Source of the DNA: BJ22 sp021298375
Lineage (GTDB): Bacteria > Planctomycetota > Planctomycetia > Pirellulales > Pirellulaceae
Direction of reading: 5' to 3'
Assembly: GCA_046343015.1 (NCBI GenBank)
Contig: JBKDOL010000127.1
Span: 12,042-76,041, forward strand
DNA length: 64,000 nucleotides
The first letter of the stretch is position 1. Every line of letters begins with the position of its first letter. The translations under genes were made by a program, and so were the position numbers. The notes beneath the pieces are model-generated. The model was not told where the DNA came from. It did not search any database and saw nothing but the letters and a program-made list of their open reading frames with translations. Of the stretch, positions 1 through 8,391 are shown piece by piece.

Positions 1-842
1 CTCAGCCAAGTCATCGGCGTCCCATTTGGCACCGGTGCGAACTTGGGTGGCAGGGATGGCTTGGATGAAGTGATATTCATCGCTGGACCATCGTTGAAAT
101 TCTCGGCGAGCAACACGCCGGCGCCGAGCCGCAGCGAAGCGGGAGGCCGGATCGCTGTTGCCAATCGATTCCAGCCGTCATCAGATTTGTCAGCACAGCC
201 TAAAATGGCGACCGTCGAGTCGGGGACCCGCGCTCCGTCGAGGGCGTGAAGCGTCAGCGGGCCGGTGCAACCCGCCAGATTCCGCAAGCTGCCCTGTGTT
301 TTGCCATTAACATTCTTCGGGCCTCCTCGGACCAAATGCCAGCTGGCCGCGTAGTTGGTATTAAAGCCTTTGAGCACCAGGTTGGTTCGCACCCATTCGG
401 TGCGGTCGGGATCGCTCTCCGCTCCCCAGGTTTGGGAGAGATAAAGCGAACTCCCTGTCCGTCGATCGGACGGCGTCACCTTGTTGTCGATTGGGTTCTT
501 CGCCAGCAGGTTATTGAGTTGCTCGTCTCCCAGGCATGAACTGGAAGGGCAGAGGAGTGTCGAGGGAAGCGTGTTCTGGCGGACACAGTCGGCAACCCAG
601 GAAAAGATTTCGACGGGACCATCCCGCGTTGGATCAAACGCGCCGGAGCAAAGTTGTCCCCGGGGGTGGTTTCCGGCGTGGGCGTGCAGTGCCAGCCCAA
701 ACTGCCGCAGGTTGTTCAGGCACTGGGTCGAGCGGGCCGCATTCCGCACGGCCAAAAAAGCGGGAAAGAGCAACGACATCAGGATGCCGATGATCGCAAT
801 CACGACCAACAGCTCCGTGAGCGTAAAACCGGGGCGACGCAT
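1..842 (-). CDS. DUF1559 pseudopilin-like protein (3' end outside window)
   Basis: The N-terminus reads MRRPGFTLTELLVVIAIIG, a type IV pilin/type II pseudopilin methylation motif (G-F-T-L-T-E) followed by a hydrophobic helix. The next part (RNAARSTQCLNNLRQF) is the typical DUF1559 continuation. The frame stays open to base 1, so the C-terminus is missing. It closely resembles the gene at 1135-2280 along its whole visible length (shared stretches such as LYLSQTWGA and RTEWVRTNL), so the two are a tandem duplication. DUF1559 proteins are abundant in Planctomycetes and are thought to be exported by a pilin-like route; their function is unknown. The ATG at 840-842 is chosen because it places the pilin motif at residues 5-10. 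Confidence 0.85.
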   Translation of the reverse strand, partial: MRRPGFTLTELLVVIAIIGILMSLLFPAFLAVRNAARSTQCLNNLRQFGLALHAHAGNHPRGQLCSGAFDPTRDGPVEIFSWVADCVRQNTLPSTLLCPSSSCLGDEQLNNLLAKNPIDNKVTPSDRRTGSSLYLSQTWGAESDPDRTEWVRTNLVLKGFNTNYAASWHLVRGGPKNVNGKTQGSLRNLAGCTGPLTLHALDGARVPDSTVAILGCADKSDDGWNRLATAIRPPASLRLGAGVLLAENFNDGPAMNITSSKPSLPPKFAPVPNGTPMTWL

Positions 843-941
843 GGCGTAGCCTCCTTTGTGAGTCCAAGGCAGGAGGTTCGCTCGGTCTTCCGATCCGCGT
901 CGCCCGCGAGGCGTCACGCATCTGAATTGACCAGAAACGAG

Positions 942-974
942 AAAAAGGGAGGTGCACCGCGCACGGCACCTCCC
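942..974 (-). terminator. Intrinsic terminator downstream of the second DUF1559 gene
   Basis: GGGAGGTGC (947-955) and GCACCTCCC (966-974) form a perfect 9-bp stem with a 10-nt loop. Read on the minus strand it is followed by five T residues (942-946). It lies 160 bp after the stop of the gene at 1135-2280 and before the start of the gene at 1-842, so it would separate the two duplicated genes. Confidence 0.7.
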
Positions 975-1056
975 TCGGGGGTTAGCCACCTGGAAAGGGA
1001 TGGTGGCTAGGGGACGCAAGCGCCTTAAAAGCTGGCAGGAGCCGGCAGCCGGCCCT

Positions 1057-1083
1057 GCCCAACAACTGCGTGAGTTGTTGGGC
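1057..1083. repeat. Perfect 11-bp inverted repeat in the DUF1559 intergenic region
   Basis: GCCCAACAACT (1057-1067), a 5-nt spacer, and AGTTGTTGGGC (1073-1083) form a perfect hairpin. There is no T-tract on either side. It sits just after the stop of the gene at 1135-2280, so it may protect the 3' end of the mRNA or pause polymerase before the terminator at 942-974. Confidence 0.5.
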
Positions 1084-1134
1084 TCGGTGCCGCAAGACTA
1101 CCGCCTGTTCGCCTCTCAGGCTGGGGGAGCAAGA

Positions 1135-2280
1135 CTATTCGTAAGCCTTGCGGTTGATGGCCTTGTCGATAAAGGTACCGGTGTACATGTCCCAAGGATT
1201 GACTTCGCAGCGATTGTCCTTGTAACCATAGATTTCAACATTGCTGCCAGCCGGAATCGAGAAGCCCGGGTTGATGTAACCGTCGCCGTTGGCGTCGTAC
1301 AGCTTGCGGACGCTACCGTCAGCAAAGGAAACGTTGACGTATCCACCGTGCCAAGCCCGCCAGTCGCGAGTGTCTTGGAGAACCAGCGGAATGCTGGCGC
1401 TGCCAGTGTAAACCTGATCGCTGGAGTTGATTTCGCCTTCGATCGGCAGGCGACCGGGCACGAGCCAAGCGAGCGGGGTTCCGGTCGGGACGATCGCCAA
1501 CTTGCTGGCGGTCACATAGCTCGGTCCGTCATTGAAGACTTCAGCCAGGCTGGCGCCAATGCTCAAGCGAAGCGAGGAAGGAGGCGTTACGGTCACAATC
1601 AACTTGGCTTCGGCATCGTCGCCCTTGTCGGCACAACCGAGCATGGCGATCGCGGTGCTGGGTACAGCGGCGGCGTCGAGGGCCGAGGTCTTGAGCGGAC
1701 CGGCTGTCGGGAGGAAGTTCTTCAGGTTGCCGGCGGTCAGGCCGTTGACCAGTCCTGGAGCCGAGCGAACCATGTGCCAACTGGAAGCATAGTTGGTGTT
1801 GTAACCCTTGAGGATTAGGTTCGTCCGAACCCATTCGGTCCGGGCAGGATCAACAGCAGCACCCCAGGTTTGCGAGAGGTACAAGGTACTGCCAATGTTG
1901 CGGTCTGGCGGAGTAACGGAGGCGTTGCTGGTATCCTTGCCCAGAAGATTATTCAACTTTTCGTTGCCCGGCAAATTACTGCTGGGGCAAAGCAAATTTC
2001 CTGGAATAGTGCCTTGCGAGACGCAGTCGGCAACCCAAGAAAAGATTTCCACGGCTCCGTCACGAGTCGGGTCGTAAGCACCCGAGCAGACGTTGCCATT
2101 GGGGTTGTTGTTGGCGAACGATGCCGACGCCAACGCAAATTGACGGAGATTGTTCGAGCACTGGGTCGAACGGGCGGCATTTCGCACCGCCAAAAATGCC
2201 GGGAACAGCAGGGAGACGAGAATGCCGATGATGGCAATCACGACCAGCAGTTCGATCAGGGTAAAACCTTGACGCTTCAT
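1135..2280 (-). CDS. DUF1559 domain pseudopilin-like protein
   Basis: A 381-residue protein starting MKRQGFTLIELLVVIAIIG, a prepilin-like N-terminal methylation motif with the conserved glutamate at position 5 after the cleavage glycine, then one hydrophobic helix and the DUF1559 domain. The C-terminal part contains WHGGYVNVSFADGSVRKL, the histidine/glycine-rich H-X9-DG signature commonly seen near the end of this family. The protein is probably anchored in or exported across the inner membrane through a type II secretion or pilus-like machinery; no biochemical role is known. It is a close paralogue of the neighbouring gene at 1-842. About 210 bp of AT-richer sequence upstream of 2280 probably holds the promoter. 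Confidence 0.9.
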   Translation of the reverse strand: MKRQGFTLIELLVVIAIIGILVSLLFPAFLAVRNAARSTQCSNNLRQFALASASFANNNPNGNVCSGAYDPTRDGAVEIFSWVADCVSQGTIPGNLLCPSSNLPGNEKLNNLLGKDTSNASVTPPDRNIGSTLYLSQTWGAAVDPARTEWVRTNLILKGYNTNYASSWHMVRSAPGLVNGLTAGNLKNFLPTAGPLKTSALDAAAVPSTAIAMLGCADKGDDAEAKLIVTVTPPSSLRLSIGASLAEVFNDGPSYVTASKLAIVPTGTPLAWLVPGRLPIEGEINSSDQVYTGSASIPLVLQDTRDWRAWHGGYVNVSFADGSVRKLYDANGDGYINPGFSIPAGSNVEIYGYKDNRCEVNPWDMYTGTFIDKAINRKAYE

Positions 2281-2490
2281 CGATTTGAGTCCTTAACAAT
2301 AACTACTCTGACTGCGGGGAATGGCGAATTTACAAAAAATACGCCACCAAGTTCCCTCGCGGAACAGACATGTTAGGAGTCAATTGTGAAGAGTCATCGA
2401 ACGCTTCGTGAACTTTAAAAGAAGCTTTCGAGATAAAACTGTTAAGCGTTAGCGCTTTCTTCACGCGTCTTCATTTTTCTTTTCAGTTGA

Positions 2491-3882
2491 TCACTTGGGT
2501 GCTTCTGGCTGGGGAGCTGCGAGCTGGGAAATAATCCATTCAGCCACCAGCGCGCTTTGCTCGGGGTCGAAGACGGCCGACGATTGACGTGACCAGACCT
2601 GCAGTTTTCCCTCCCGTTCGGCTGAAATCTGGGCTCCGAGGTCGTATTGCCTGATCGCGGGAAAGTCGGCGAGTACCTCGCGCGCGATCTCGTTGAGCCG
2701 GGCGATTTTTTGCTGAGCCTGCGCGCGCGTCATTTTTCCCGCAGCCAGCCCGGCTGGTGGCTCCCAAGCGCTCGGAAGGGGTGTGGTGGTGAGCCAAATC
2801 AAGTTCGCATCGGTCTGTCTTAACAGATTGACGGCCAGCTTCAGGCGTTCGGCGTATTCTGCTTCCTCTGTCGACAGATCGCCCAGGCCGACATTAAAAA
2901 CGATCGTGTCCCAGCGGTAACCTTCCTGGCGGTAGGGGCCAAGCCAGAGCGGCAGGCGATTCCACTGGGCAGTCCCGCGGCAGTTTTCCGGGGGATGGTA
3001 AACCGAATAGCGACCTGCCAATTGTTTGCGAAGACTGTGGAGAACACTGAGCGAGACTTCATCGCCCAGCAGCAGCAAACGGGGTTGCTGGCCAGCCGAC
3101 TCGGACCGGGCAATCTGACGGAACAAGATTTCTTGAGCTACCCAGCGATTATCAATCCAGTCCGCCAGAACCTCGACCTCCGCCTCGAACGGCTTAAGGT
3201 CGGCAATCGAACGCGCCCCGAGCCGGGCGTCGCGGTTGCCCAGTTCGGCGGTCCACTCCTCATTGCCGACAGCAAGCGTCACCAAACCATCGGCATCCAC
3301 GCCCTTCACTTCTGCCGTCAACGTCAACTCTTTACCGCTATCTGCGGGGAGGTTCTCCAGCGGCAGGAGGCGATAACGAATCAATCGCTTGGGGTTGTCG
3401 CCCAGCAGGCGACGCCGTTCGTTGGGATGAGAGAATTCGGCCAGCAGCCCGAGCGGTTGGGGGAGCGGAAGCTGAAACTCGATCGCCTGACCAAACTCGG
3501 CACCGGTCGCCTGACTGCCGGGCAATTCCTGGGTCAGCAAACGGTTGGCAAGGTCAAGCTTCGGCCGGTCCAGCCGCTGGTCAATCGCCACGCCATCAGG
3601 GATTGCCACTTCGAGGTCCTCTTCGCCGCTGGCGACCCGAATCGAGTATTTGCGTTGTTCGGTAACCGTGCCGAGGATGAGCCGCAACGGCTCGCGATTG
3701 CTTTGAGCAGAAGCGGGTTGGTTTGAAGCCGATCCCGCGGTTGGGGTCGAATCGGTGGTTTGAGCCCGCCCTGACCCGCCTACCGAGAGGATCAAGCCGA
3801 GCAGCGCGATCCCCACAAGCCACCTCCGCCGGGAACGGCCAACCCTCAAACTGTCGCGAGGAACCACTTCTGATTGCTGCAT
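2491..3882 (-). CDS. Exported SGNH-hydrolase-like protein with degenerate catalytic blocks
   Basis: 463 residues. An N-terminal basic stretch and hydrophobic helix (about residues 20-40) look like a signal peptide or membrane anchor, followed by a low-complexity Thr/Ser/Ala linker. The middle (about 60-270) is not recognised. The C-terminal 190 residues resemble an SGNH/GDSL hydrolase: a strand followed by LLLGDEVSLSVL in place of the GDS block I, then IVFNVGLGDL in place of the glycine/asparagine blocks, and AVFDPEQSALVAEWI where the DxxH block V is expected. The usual nucleophilic serine position is occupied by E and the terminal histidine is absent, so it may not be a working esterase. It lies 55 bp downstream of gyrB on the same strand. 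Confidence 0.65.
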   Translation of the reverse strand: MQQSEVVPRDSLRVGRSRRRWLVGIALLGLILSVGGSGRAQTTDSTPTAGSASNQPASAQSNREPLRLILGTVTEQRKYSIRVASGEEDLEVAIPDGVAIDQRLDRPKLDLANRLLTQELPGSQATGAEFGQAIEFQLPLPQPLGLLAEFSHPNERRRLLGDNPKRLIRYRLLPLENLPADSGKELTLTAEVKGVDADGLVTLAVGNEEWTAELGNRDARLGARSIADLKPFEAEVEVLADWIDNRWVAQEILFRQIARSESAGQQPRLLLLGDEVSLSVLHSLRKQLAGRYSVYHPPENCRGTAQWNRLPLWLGPYRQEGYRWDTIVFNVGLGDLSTEEAEYAERLKLAVNLLRQTDANLIWLTTTPLPSAWEPPAGLAAGKMTRAQAQQKIARLNEIAREVLADFPAIRQYDLGAQISAEREGKLQVWSRQSSAVFDPEQSALVAEWIISQLAAPQPEAPK

Positions 3883-3937
3883 TCGGTGGACTCCGAAAAC
3901 TGAGGCGGTCTGGCGTCGAGCGGAAACAGGTTGGTTC

Positions 3938-6424
3938 TCAAACGTCGAGGTTGCGAACTTCCAAGGCGTGTTTTTCGATGAATTCGCGGCGGGGCTCTAC
4001 CTTGTCACCCATCAACACGCGGAACAGCTCGTCCGCGTCGGCCGCGTTCGTCATCGTGACTTTGACAAGCGTCCGGTTAGCCGGGTCGAGGGTTGTCTCG
4101 CGCAACTCTTCGGCGTTCATTTCACCCAATCCTTTAAAGCGGGTGACGGACATCCCCTTTTCGCCTGCGGCGCGGATGCCATTGAGCAGCCCGCGCAGGT
4201 CATCGATGCCAGAGAGGTTTTCCCCGCGGCGAATCGTGTACCGCGAGTCGTCCATCCCCGTTCGCTGCTGCGGCCAAAGGCTGTCGATCGAGAAGCCCAT
4301 GTCCTCCAGTTCCTTGAGCCCGGAGTTGATGGTGCGGACTTCGTTGAGTTCGTTGATTTGTAATCGATTTTCGTTTCCATCCACTGCTTTTGGAGCACCT
4401 GTTGCGGAGACGTTCTCGGGATTGGCTTGCTCCACCGACATCTCTTTGCCGCTGCGGGCTTCTTCTGCCTTGACGAAGTCGTCCAGTTCTTTGCGGGTGA
4501 CGAACCAGCGCTCCTGTCGCCCATGAAACACATGGAACACGGGCAGCCGGCCGGTTTCCACCTGGATCCGCTGGGCGTGAGTACGGAGATTGATCCCTCG
4601 GCGCTCGAGAGCCATGATCGCATCTTCCATGCTGGCGAGCGTGTTGCAGAGCCGGCGAATCGTTTCGCCGTCGAGGGTCCGCCCGTCCTCGGTAATCAGG
4701 GCCACATCCTCCATGCCGCGGTCCATCAACTGGCGCTTCATTTCCTCTTCGGTCTGGACATAGTAGGTGTCCTTTTTGACCTTTACGCGGAACAACGGCG
4801 GTTGGGCGACGTACACGTGCCCCTTCTCGATGAGCTGGCTCATCTGTCGATAGAAGAAGCAAAGAAGCAGCGTCCGGATGTGCGAACCATCGACGTCGGC
4901 GTCGGTCATGATGATGATCTTGCCATACCGCCGCTTGCTTAAATCCTGGTCGCCGCCCACGCCGATCCGAATAGCGCCAATGATGCTCTGGACTTCTTCG
5001 TTGGCCAGTACCTTGTCTTCCCGGGCCTTATACGCGTTGATAATCTTGCCGCGGAGCGGGAGGATCGCCTGAAATTCCTTGAGTCGACCGCCTTCCGCAC
5101 TGCCACCGGCAGAGTCACCTTCGACCAGGTACAGTTCGCATTTGTCGACATCGTTACTGAGGCAATCGCGAAGCTTGCCGGGCAAGCCAGCTCCACCCAG
5201 CACCGACTTTCGCCGCACCTGCTCACGCGCTTTGCGAGCTGCTTCCCGGGCCTCTGCCGCCTGGATACCCTTGCGCACGACCACTTTCGCCGGGCCAGGA
5301 TTCTCTTCGAGGTAGGTCTTCAGGTACTCGCCAAAAGCCGAGTTGACGATCCCCTCGACTTCATTGTTACCCAGCTTGGTCTTCGTCTGGCCCTCGAATT
5401 GCGGCTCTGGCACGCGCATCGAGATCACGGCGGTCAGGCCTTCGCGAAAATCTTCCCCGGTGACGTTGAGTTCCTTGGGAAACAGATTGTTCTTTTTGGC
5501 GTAGTTGTTCAACGACCTGGTCAAGGCCGTGCGAAAACCGGAGACGTGGGTTCCACCCTCCTGTGTGTTGATGTTATTGACATAGGAATGGACCGTTTCG
5601 GTCAGCTCGGCCGTGTATTGAACAGCCACTTCATAACCGATTCCTTCCTGTTCGCCGCGCAGGAAGATGACTTCCGAGTGCAGCGGATCACTGGAACGGT
5701 TCAGGTACTCAACAAACTCAATGATCCCGCGTTCATGGTAGAACTCTGCCGCTTCGCCCGAACGCTCGTCCCGAACCTTAATCCGGACCCCGCTGTTGAG
5801 AAACGCCAGGTCCTGCAGGCGTTTGTGAATGGTGTTGTAGTCAAATTTGGTCACCGGAAAGATCTGGGCGTCCGGCTTGAACGTGGTCTTCGTTCCCTGC
5901 TTGTCGGTTTTTCCCACGCGGTTCACCGGGCCCGTCGGTACGCCTCGTTCATATTCCTGCTGGAAGACGTGGCCATCGCGGGATACCTCCACAGCGCACC
6001 ACTCTGAGAGGAAGTTGACCACCGTTACCCCGACGCCGTGCAGACCGCCGGAGATTTTGTAAGCTCCCTTGTCAAATTTTCCGCCGAATTTAAGGACGGT
6101 CATCACCCCTTCCAGGGTGGAAACCTCCCGGTCCATTTGCTCGGTCAATTGCTTGTGGATGTCCACGGGAATTCCGCGACCATCATCCTGCACGGTCACT
6201 GACCCATCGTTGTTGATGGTGACGCTGACAAACTTGGCGTGACCAGCGAGACACTCATCAATTGAATTGTCGACGACTTCCCAGACGAGATGGTGCAAGC
6301 CTCGGACGGTCGTATCGGCAATGTACATGCCGGGGCGTTCGCGAACGTGCTCCAAGTCCGAGAGGTGTTGCAGGTCGGCTGAGGTGTATCCCGACTTGGC
6401 AGGTTCTGGCGTATCGTTGCTCAT
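3938..6424 (-). CDS. gyrB: DNA gyrase subunit B
   Basis: 828 residues, a full-length type IIA topoisomerase B subunit that hydrolyses ATP to drive negative supercoiling with GyrA. Visible landmarks in order: GHKL ATP-binding motifs (EVVDNSIDE, DDGRGIPVD, and GGLHGVG lid), the transducer domain, the TOPRIM glutamate in EGDSAGGSA and the metal-binding DADVDGSHI, and the C-terminal FKGLGEMN motif. The region between TOPRIM and the C-terminus is long with a low-complexity stretch (about 640-690), as in Gram-negative type GyrB proteins. It follows dnaA-dnaN-DUF721 on the same strand, the usual origin-proximal neighbourhood; recF is not present between dnaN and gyrB. Confidence 0.97.
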   Translation of the reverse strand: MSNDTPEPAKSGYTSADLQHLSDLEHVRERPGMYIADTTVRGLHHLVWEVVDNSIDECLAGHAKFVSVTINNDGSVTVQDDGRGIPVDIHKQLTEQMDREVSTLEGVMTVLKFGGKFDKGAYKISGGLHGVGVTVVNFLSEWCAVEVSRDGHVFQQEYERGVPTGPVNRVGKTDKQGTKTTFKPDAQIFPVTKFDYNTIHKRLQDLAFLNSGVRIKVRDERSGEAAEFYHERGIIEFVEYLNRSSDPLHSEVIFLRGEQEGIGYEVAVQYTAELTETVHSYVNNINTQEGGTHVSGFRTALTRSLNNYAKKNNLFPKELNVTGEDFREGLTAVISMRVPEPQFEGQTKTKLGNNEVEGIVNSAFGEYLKTYLEENPGPAKVVVRKGIQAAEAREAARKAREQVRRKSVLGGAGLPGKLRDCLSNDVDKCELYLVEGDSAGGSAEGGRLKEFQAILPLRGKIINAYKAREDKVLANEEVQSIIGAIRIGVGGDQDLSKRRYGKIIIMTDADVDGSHIRTLLLCFFYRQMSQLIEKGHVYVAQPPLFRVKVKKDTYYVQTEEEMKRQLMDRGMEDVALITEDGRTLDGETIRRLCNTLASMEDAIMALERRGINLRTHAQRIQVETGRLPVFHVFHGRQERWFVTRKELDDFVKAEEARSGKEMSVEQANPENVSATGAPKAVDGNENRLQINELNEVRTINSGLKELEDMGFSIDSLWPQQRTGMDDSRYTIRRGENLSGIDDLRGLLNGIRAAGEKGMSVTRFKGLGEMNAEELRETTLDPANRTLVKVTMTNAADADELFRVLMGDKVEPRREFIEKHALEVRNLDV

Positions 6425-6546
6425 CGTTGCTTTCTGGCGCTAAATTCTGTCAGGTTCAGCCTGGCCTTTGGGGCTTCAACTTTCCTGTATTTTCCAATTT
6501 GTCTTGGGGTCAATTCTTTGTTTCGGCTGCCGACAGGTGAGGCCCC

Positions 6547-6924
6547 TCAGTTGGCTGATGGGTCGACCGGTCCCGTCTTGAATACCAGCCCTTGAAGGTT
6601 TGCCTGGGGAAGCTTTTGCTGCAGAGCCAACAGCAAACGATCCTTTTCAAAGTTCAGTTGCTGGTTAATCAGGCTGTGTCCTACTCTCACTTCCAGTTTC
6701 CTGTGCCGGAGGGCCAGCACTTGGGTGTGATTGACGAATTGCGGGTCGCAAACCGATCGCCAGGCGGCGATTAGTTCGTCCCGAGCCTGAACCTGGGTCA
6801 CGCCCCTGCGGGCGATGACCCGATTGATCAGACGCTGAATCGACTGAGGAACAGGTGTAAACACCTGGCGGTGTTTCACCAGCTCTGCGGTAAATTCGAA
6901 TTCTTCTTCCTCTTCGCTTTTCAT
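6547..6924 (-). CDS. DUF721 (DciA-like) protein
   Basis: 125 residues. After an acidic N-terminus (KSEEEEEFEF) the protein has the DUF721 pattern: RLINRVIARRG, then a tryptophan in ELIAAWRSVCD, and the LEVRVGHSLINQQL core typical of the KH-like domain. DUF721 proteins include DciA, which in many bacteria lacking DnaC recruits or loads the replicative helicase DnaB. Position between dnaN (19-bp gap) and gyrB fits that role in replication initiation. Function is inferred from family and context. Confidence 0.75.
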   Translation of the reverse strand: MKSEEEEEFEFTAELVKHRQVFTPVPQSIQRLINRVIARRGVTQVQARDELIAAWRSVCDPQFVNHTQVLALRHRKLEVRVGHSLINQQLNFEKDRLLLALQQKLPQANLQGLVFKTGPVDPSAN

Positions 6925-6942
6925 CGGACTGTCGGGTCATCC

Positions 6943-8061
6943 CTATTTCCGGTCGCGGGCCAGCGGCATGATTACATAACCGTAATGGTCCGCCGTTTGG
7001 CAGAAAGCCGCCTGGTCGGAGCTCGCCACATCCATGGTGAAATTCTGATCCGGTGGCAGTACTTTGAGAAAATCAGCCATGTAACGATGGTCGAGCATGA
7101 TTGCGAGCTCTGGTCCGCTGTATGCCACGGGCATCTCAATCCGCGATTGACCTACTTCACTGGTCGAGTTGCTGAGAATGAGATTGCCTTCACTGAATAC
7201 GAAATCCACCCCGCGACTTTCTTCACTGCTGACAATCGCCGCTTGTCGCAAGGCTGAATACATCGGCCCAATCGGCAACTCTATGCGATTGGTTTCCGTT
7301 CGTTTCGGAATCACATCACGCCATTTGGGGAAACGGCCTTCTACGAGCCTGGTCACAAACAAACCATTGGGGACTTTAACCACCAGGTCATTCGCTCGGG
7401 GCAGAAGCTGAACCAGAGCCTCATCATCCGGAAGAATCCGTTCGATCAACTGCATCGCTCGAGCTGGCACAATAGTCGCCGTTCCTGTTCCATCCGGCTT
7501 GCCGACCACGTTCACCGGGCCTTCCATCTTGGCCAGCCGCCGGCCGTCGGTGCCGACTGAAATCAAAGACTTTTGATCATGCTCCAGCAGCACACCTCCC
7601 AAGGCGTAACGGCTGCTTTCCGTATCCGTTGCAAACAGCGTACGGCGAATCAACTCCCTCAAAACACCGGCTTTTACTTCCAAACAGTCATTGCCAGAGA
7701 CGTCCGGTACCTCTGGAAACTCACTCGGGTTCTGACCTTGCAGCTCAAACTTACTGCTCCGACCACTGACTTTGGTCCGCGATTCATCACCTTCAATTGT
7801 CAACGTTTCTTCGTTGCTTTCCCGCATGATCATGTTCAACCGACCAACGGGGATCACCACTGCCCCTGGTTGCTTGACATCGACGTCTGACATTCTCAAG
7901 CGAACACCGACCTCCGTGTCCGTCGCTGTCAGAATCAGGCTGTTATCAAACGCTTCCAGTTTGACGTTCTGGAGAATTGGCTTAGGGCTTCGCTGGGGCG
8001 CAACGATTGCGGCAATCTGAAACAACTTTTGAAAGTTTTCACGATTTACGACAAGCTTCAT
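6943..8061 (-). CDS. dnaN: DNA polymerase III beta sliding clamp
   Basis: 372 residues, the usual length of DnaN. It begins MKLVVNRENFQKLFQIAA, the characteristic first helix, and shows the three-repeat clamp architecture: LTATDTEVGVR in domain 1, SSRYALGGVLLE and DGRRLA in domain 2, and RYMADFLK plus the terminal VIMPLARDRK (the equivalent of the E. coli MPMRL end that forms part of the partner-binding cleft). It forms a ring on DNA and tethers the replicase. It lies downstream of dnaA, separated by the candidate origin. Confidence 0.97.
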   Translation of the reverse strand: MKLVVNRENFQKLFQIAAIVAPQRSPKPILQNVKLEAFDNSLILTATDTEVGVRLRMSDVDVKQPGAVVIPVGRLNMIMRESNEETLTIEGDESRTKVSGRSSKFELQGQNPSEFPEVPDVSGNDCLEVKAGVLRELIRRTLFATDTESSRYALGGVLLEHDQKSLISVGTDGRRLAKMEGPVNVVGKPDGTGTATIVPARAMQLIERILPDDEALVQLLPRANDLVVKVPNGLFVTRLVEGRFPKWRDVIPKRTETNRIELPIGPMYSALRQAAIVSSEESRGVDFVFSEGNLILSNSTSEVGQSRIEMPVAYSGPELAIMLDHRYMADFLKVLPPDQNFTMDVASSDQAAFCQTADHYGYVIMPLARDRK

Positions 8062-8098
8062 GAAACAGGTGTCCTTTTGGGGCGGGGAGCATCCCGGG

Positions 8099-8354
8099 TT
8101 AATCTTTAATTAATTAATTTGTTCAGTAGTCGAAGTAAGGAGTTGCCTTAGGTGTTGATAACTGGTGCCAGTAGTCGGTAAGCAGCCCTCGAAACAGAGG
8201 GCTTGGCTGTTGTGGAAAACCGGTTGATGGCATGTTGATGAAGTGTCTTGAAAGCGAACAGAAGTGACGGACAACGTTGACGGTTTGGTTTGACCAGGGA
8301 TTCGAAAACAGACTTGGAGACAGTAACTGTCAATTTGCTGACAGGTTATCCGCA
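8099..8354. other. Candidate replication origin (oriC) between dnaA and dnaN
   Basis: The 330-bp dnaA-dnaN gap has no gene. It contains an AT-only-like run at 8099-8123 (TTAATCTTTAATTAATTAAT core) that could be the unwinding element, and several near-matches to the DnaA box TTATCCACA: 8153-8161 (minus strand TTATCAACA), 8211-8219 (minus strand TTTTCCACA), 8233-8241 (minus strand TCATCAACA) and 8346-8354 (plus strand TTATCCGCA). Each differs from the consensus by one to two bases. Clustering of such boxes beside an AT-rich stretch next to dnaA is the standard bacterial origin arrangement. No base-composition skew was computed. Confidence 0.55.
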
Positions 8355-8391
8355 AGCACTGGTTGAAAATGGTTTTGAATTTTCTCCTCGA

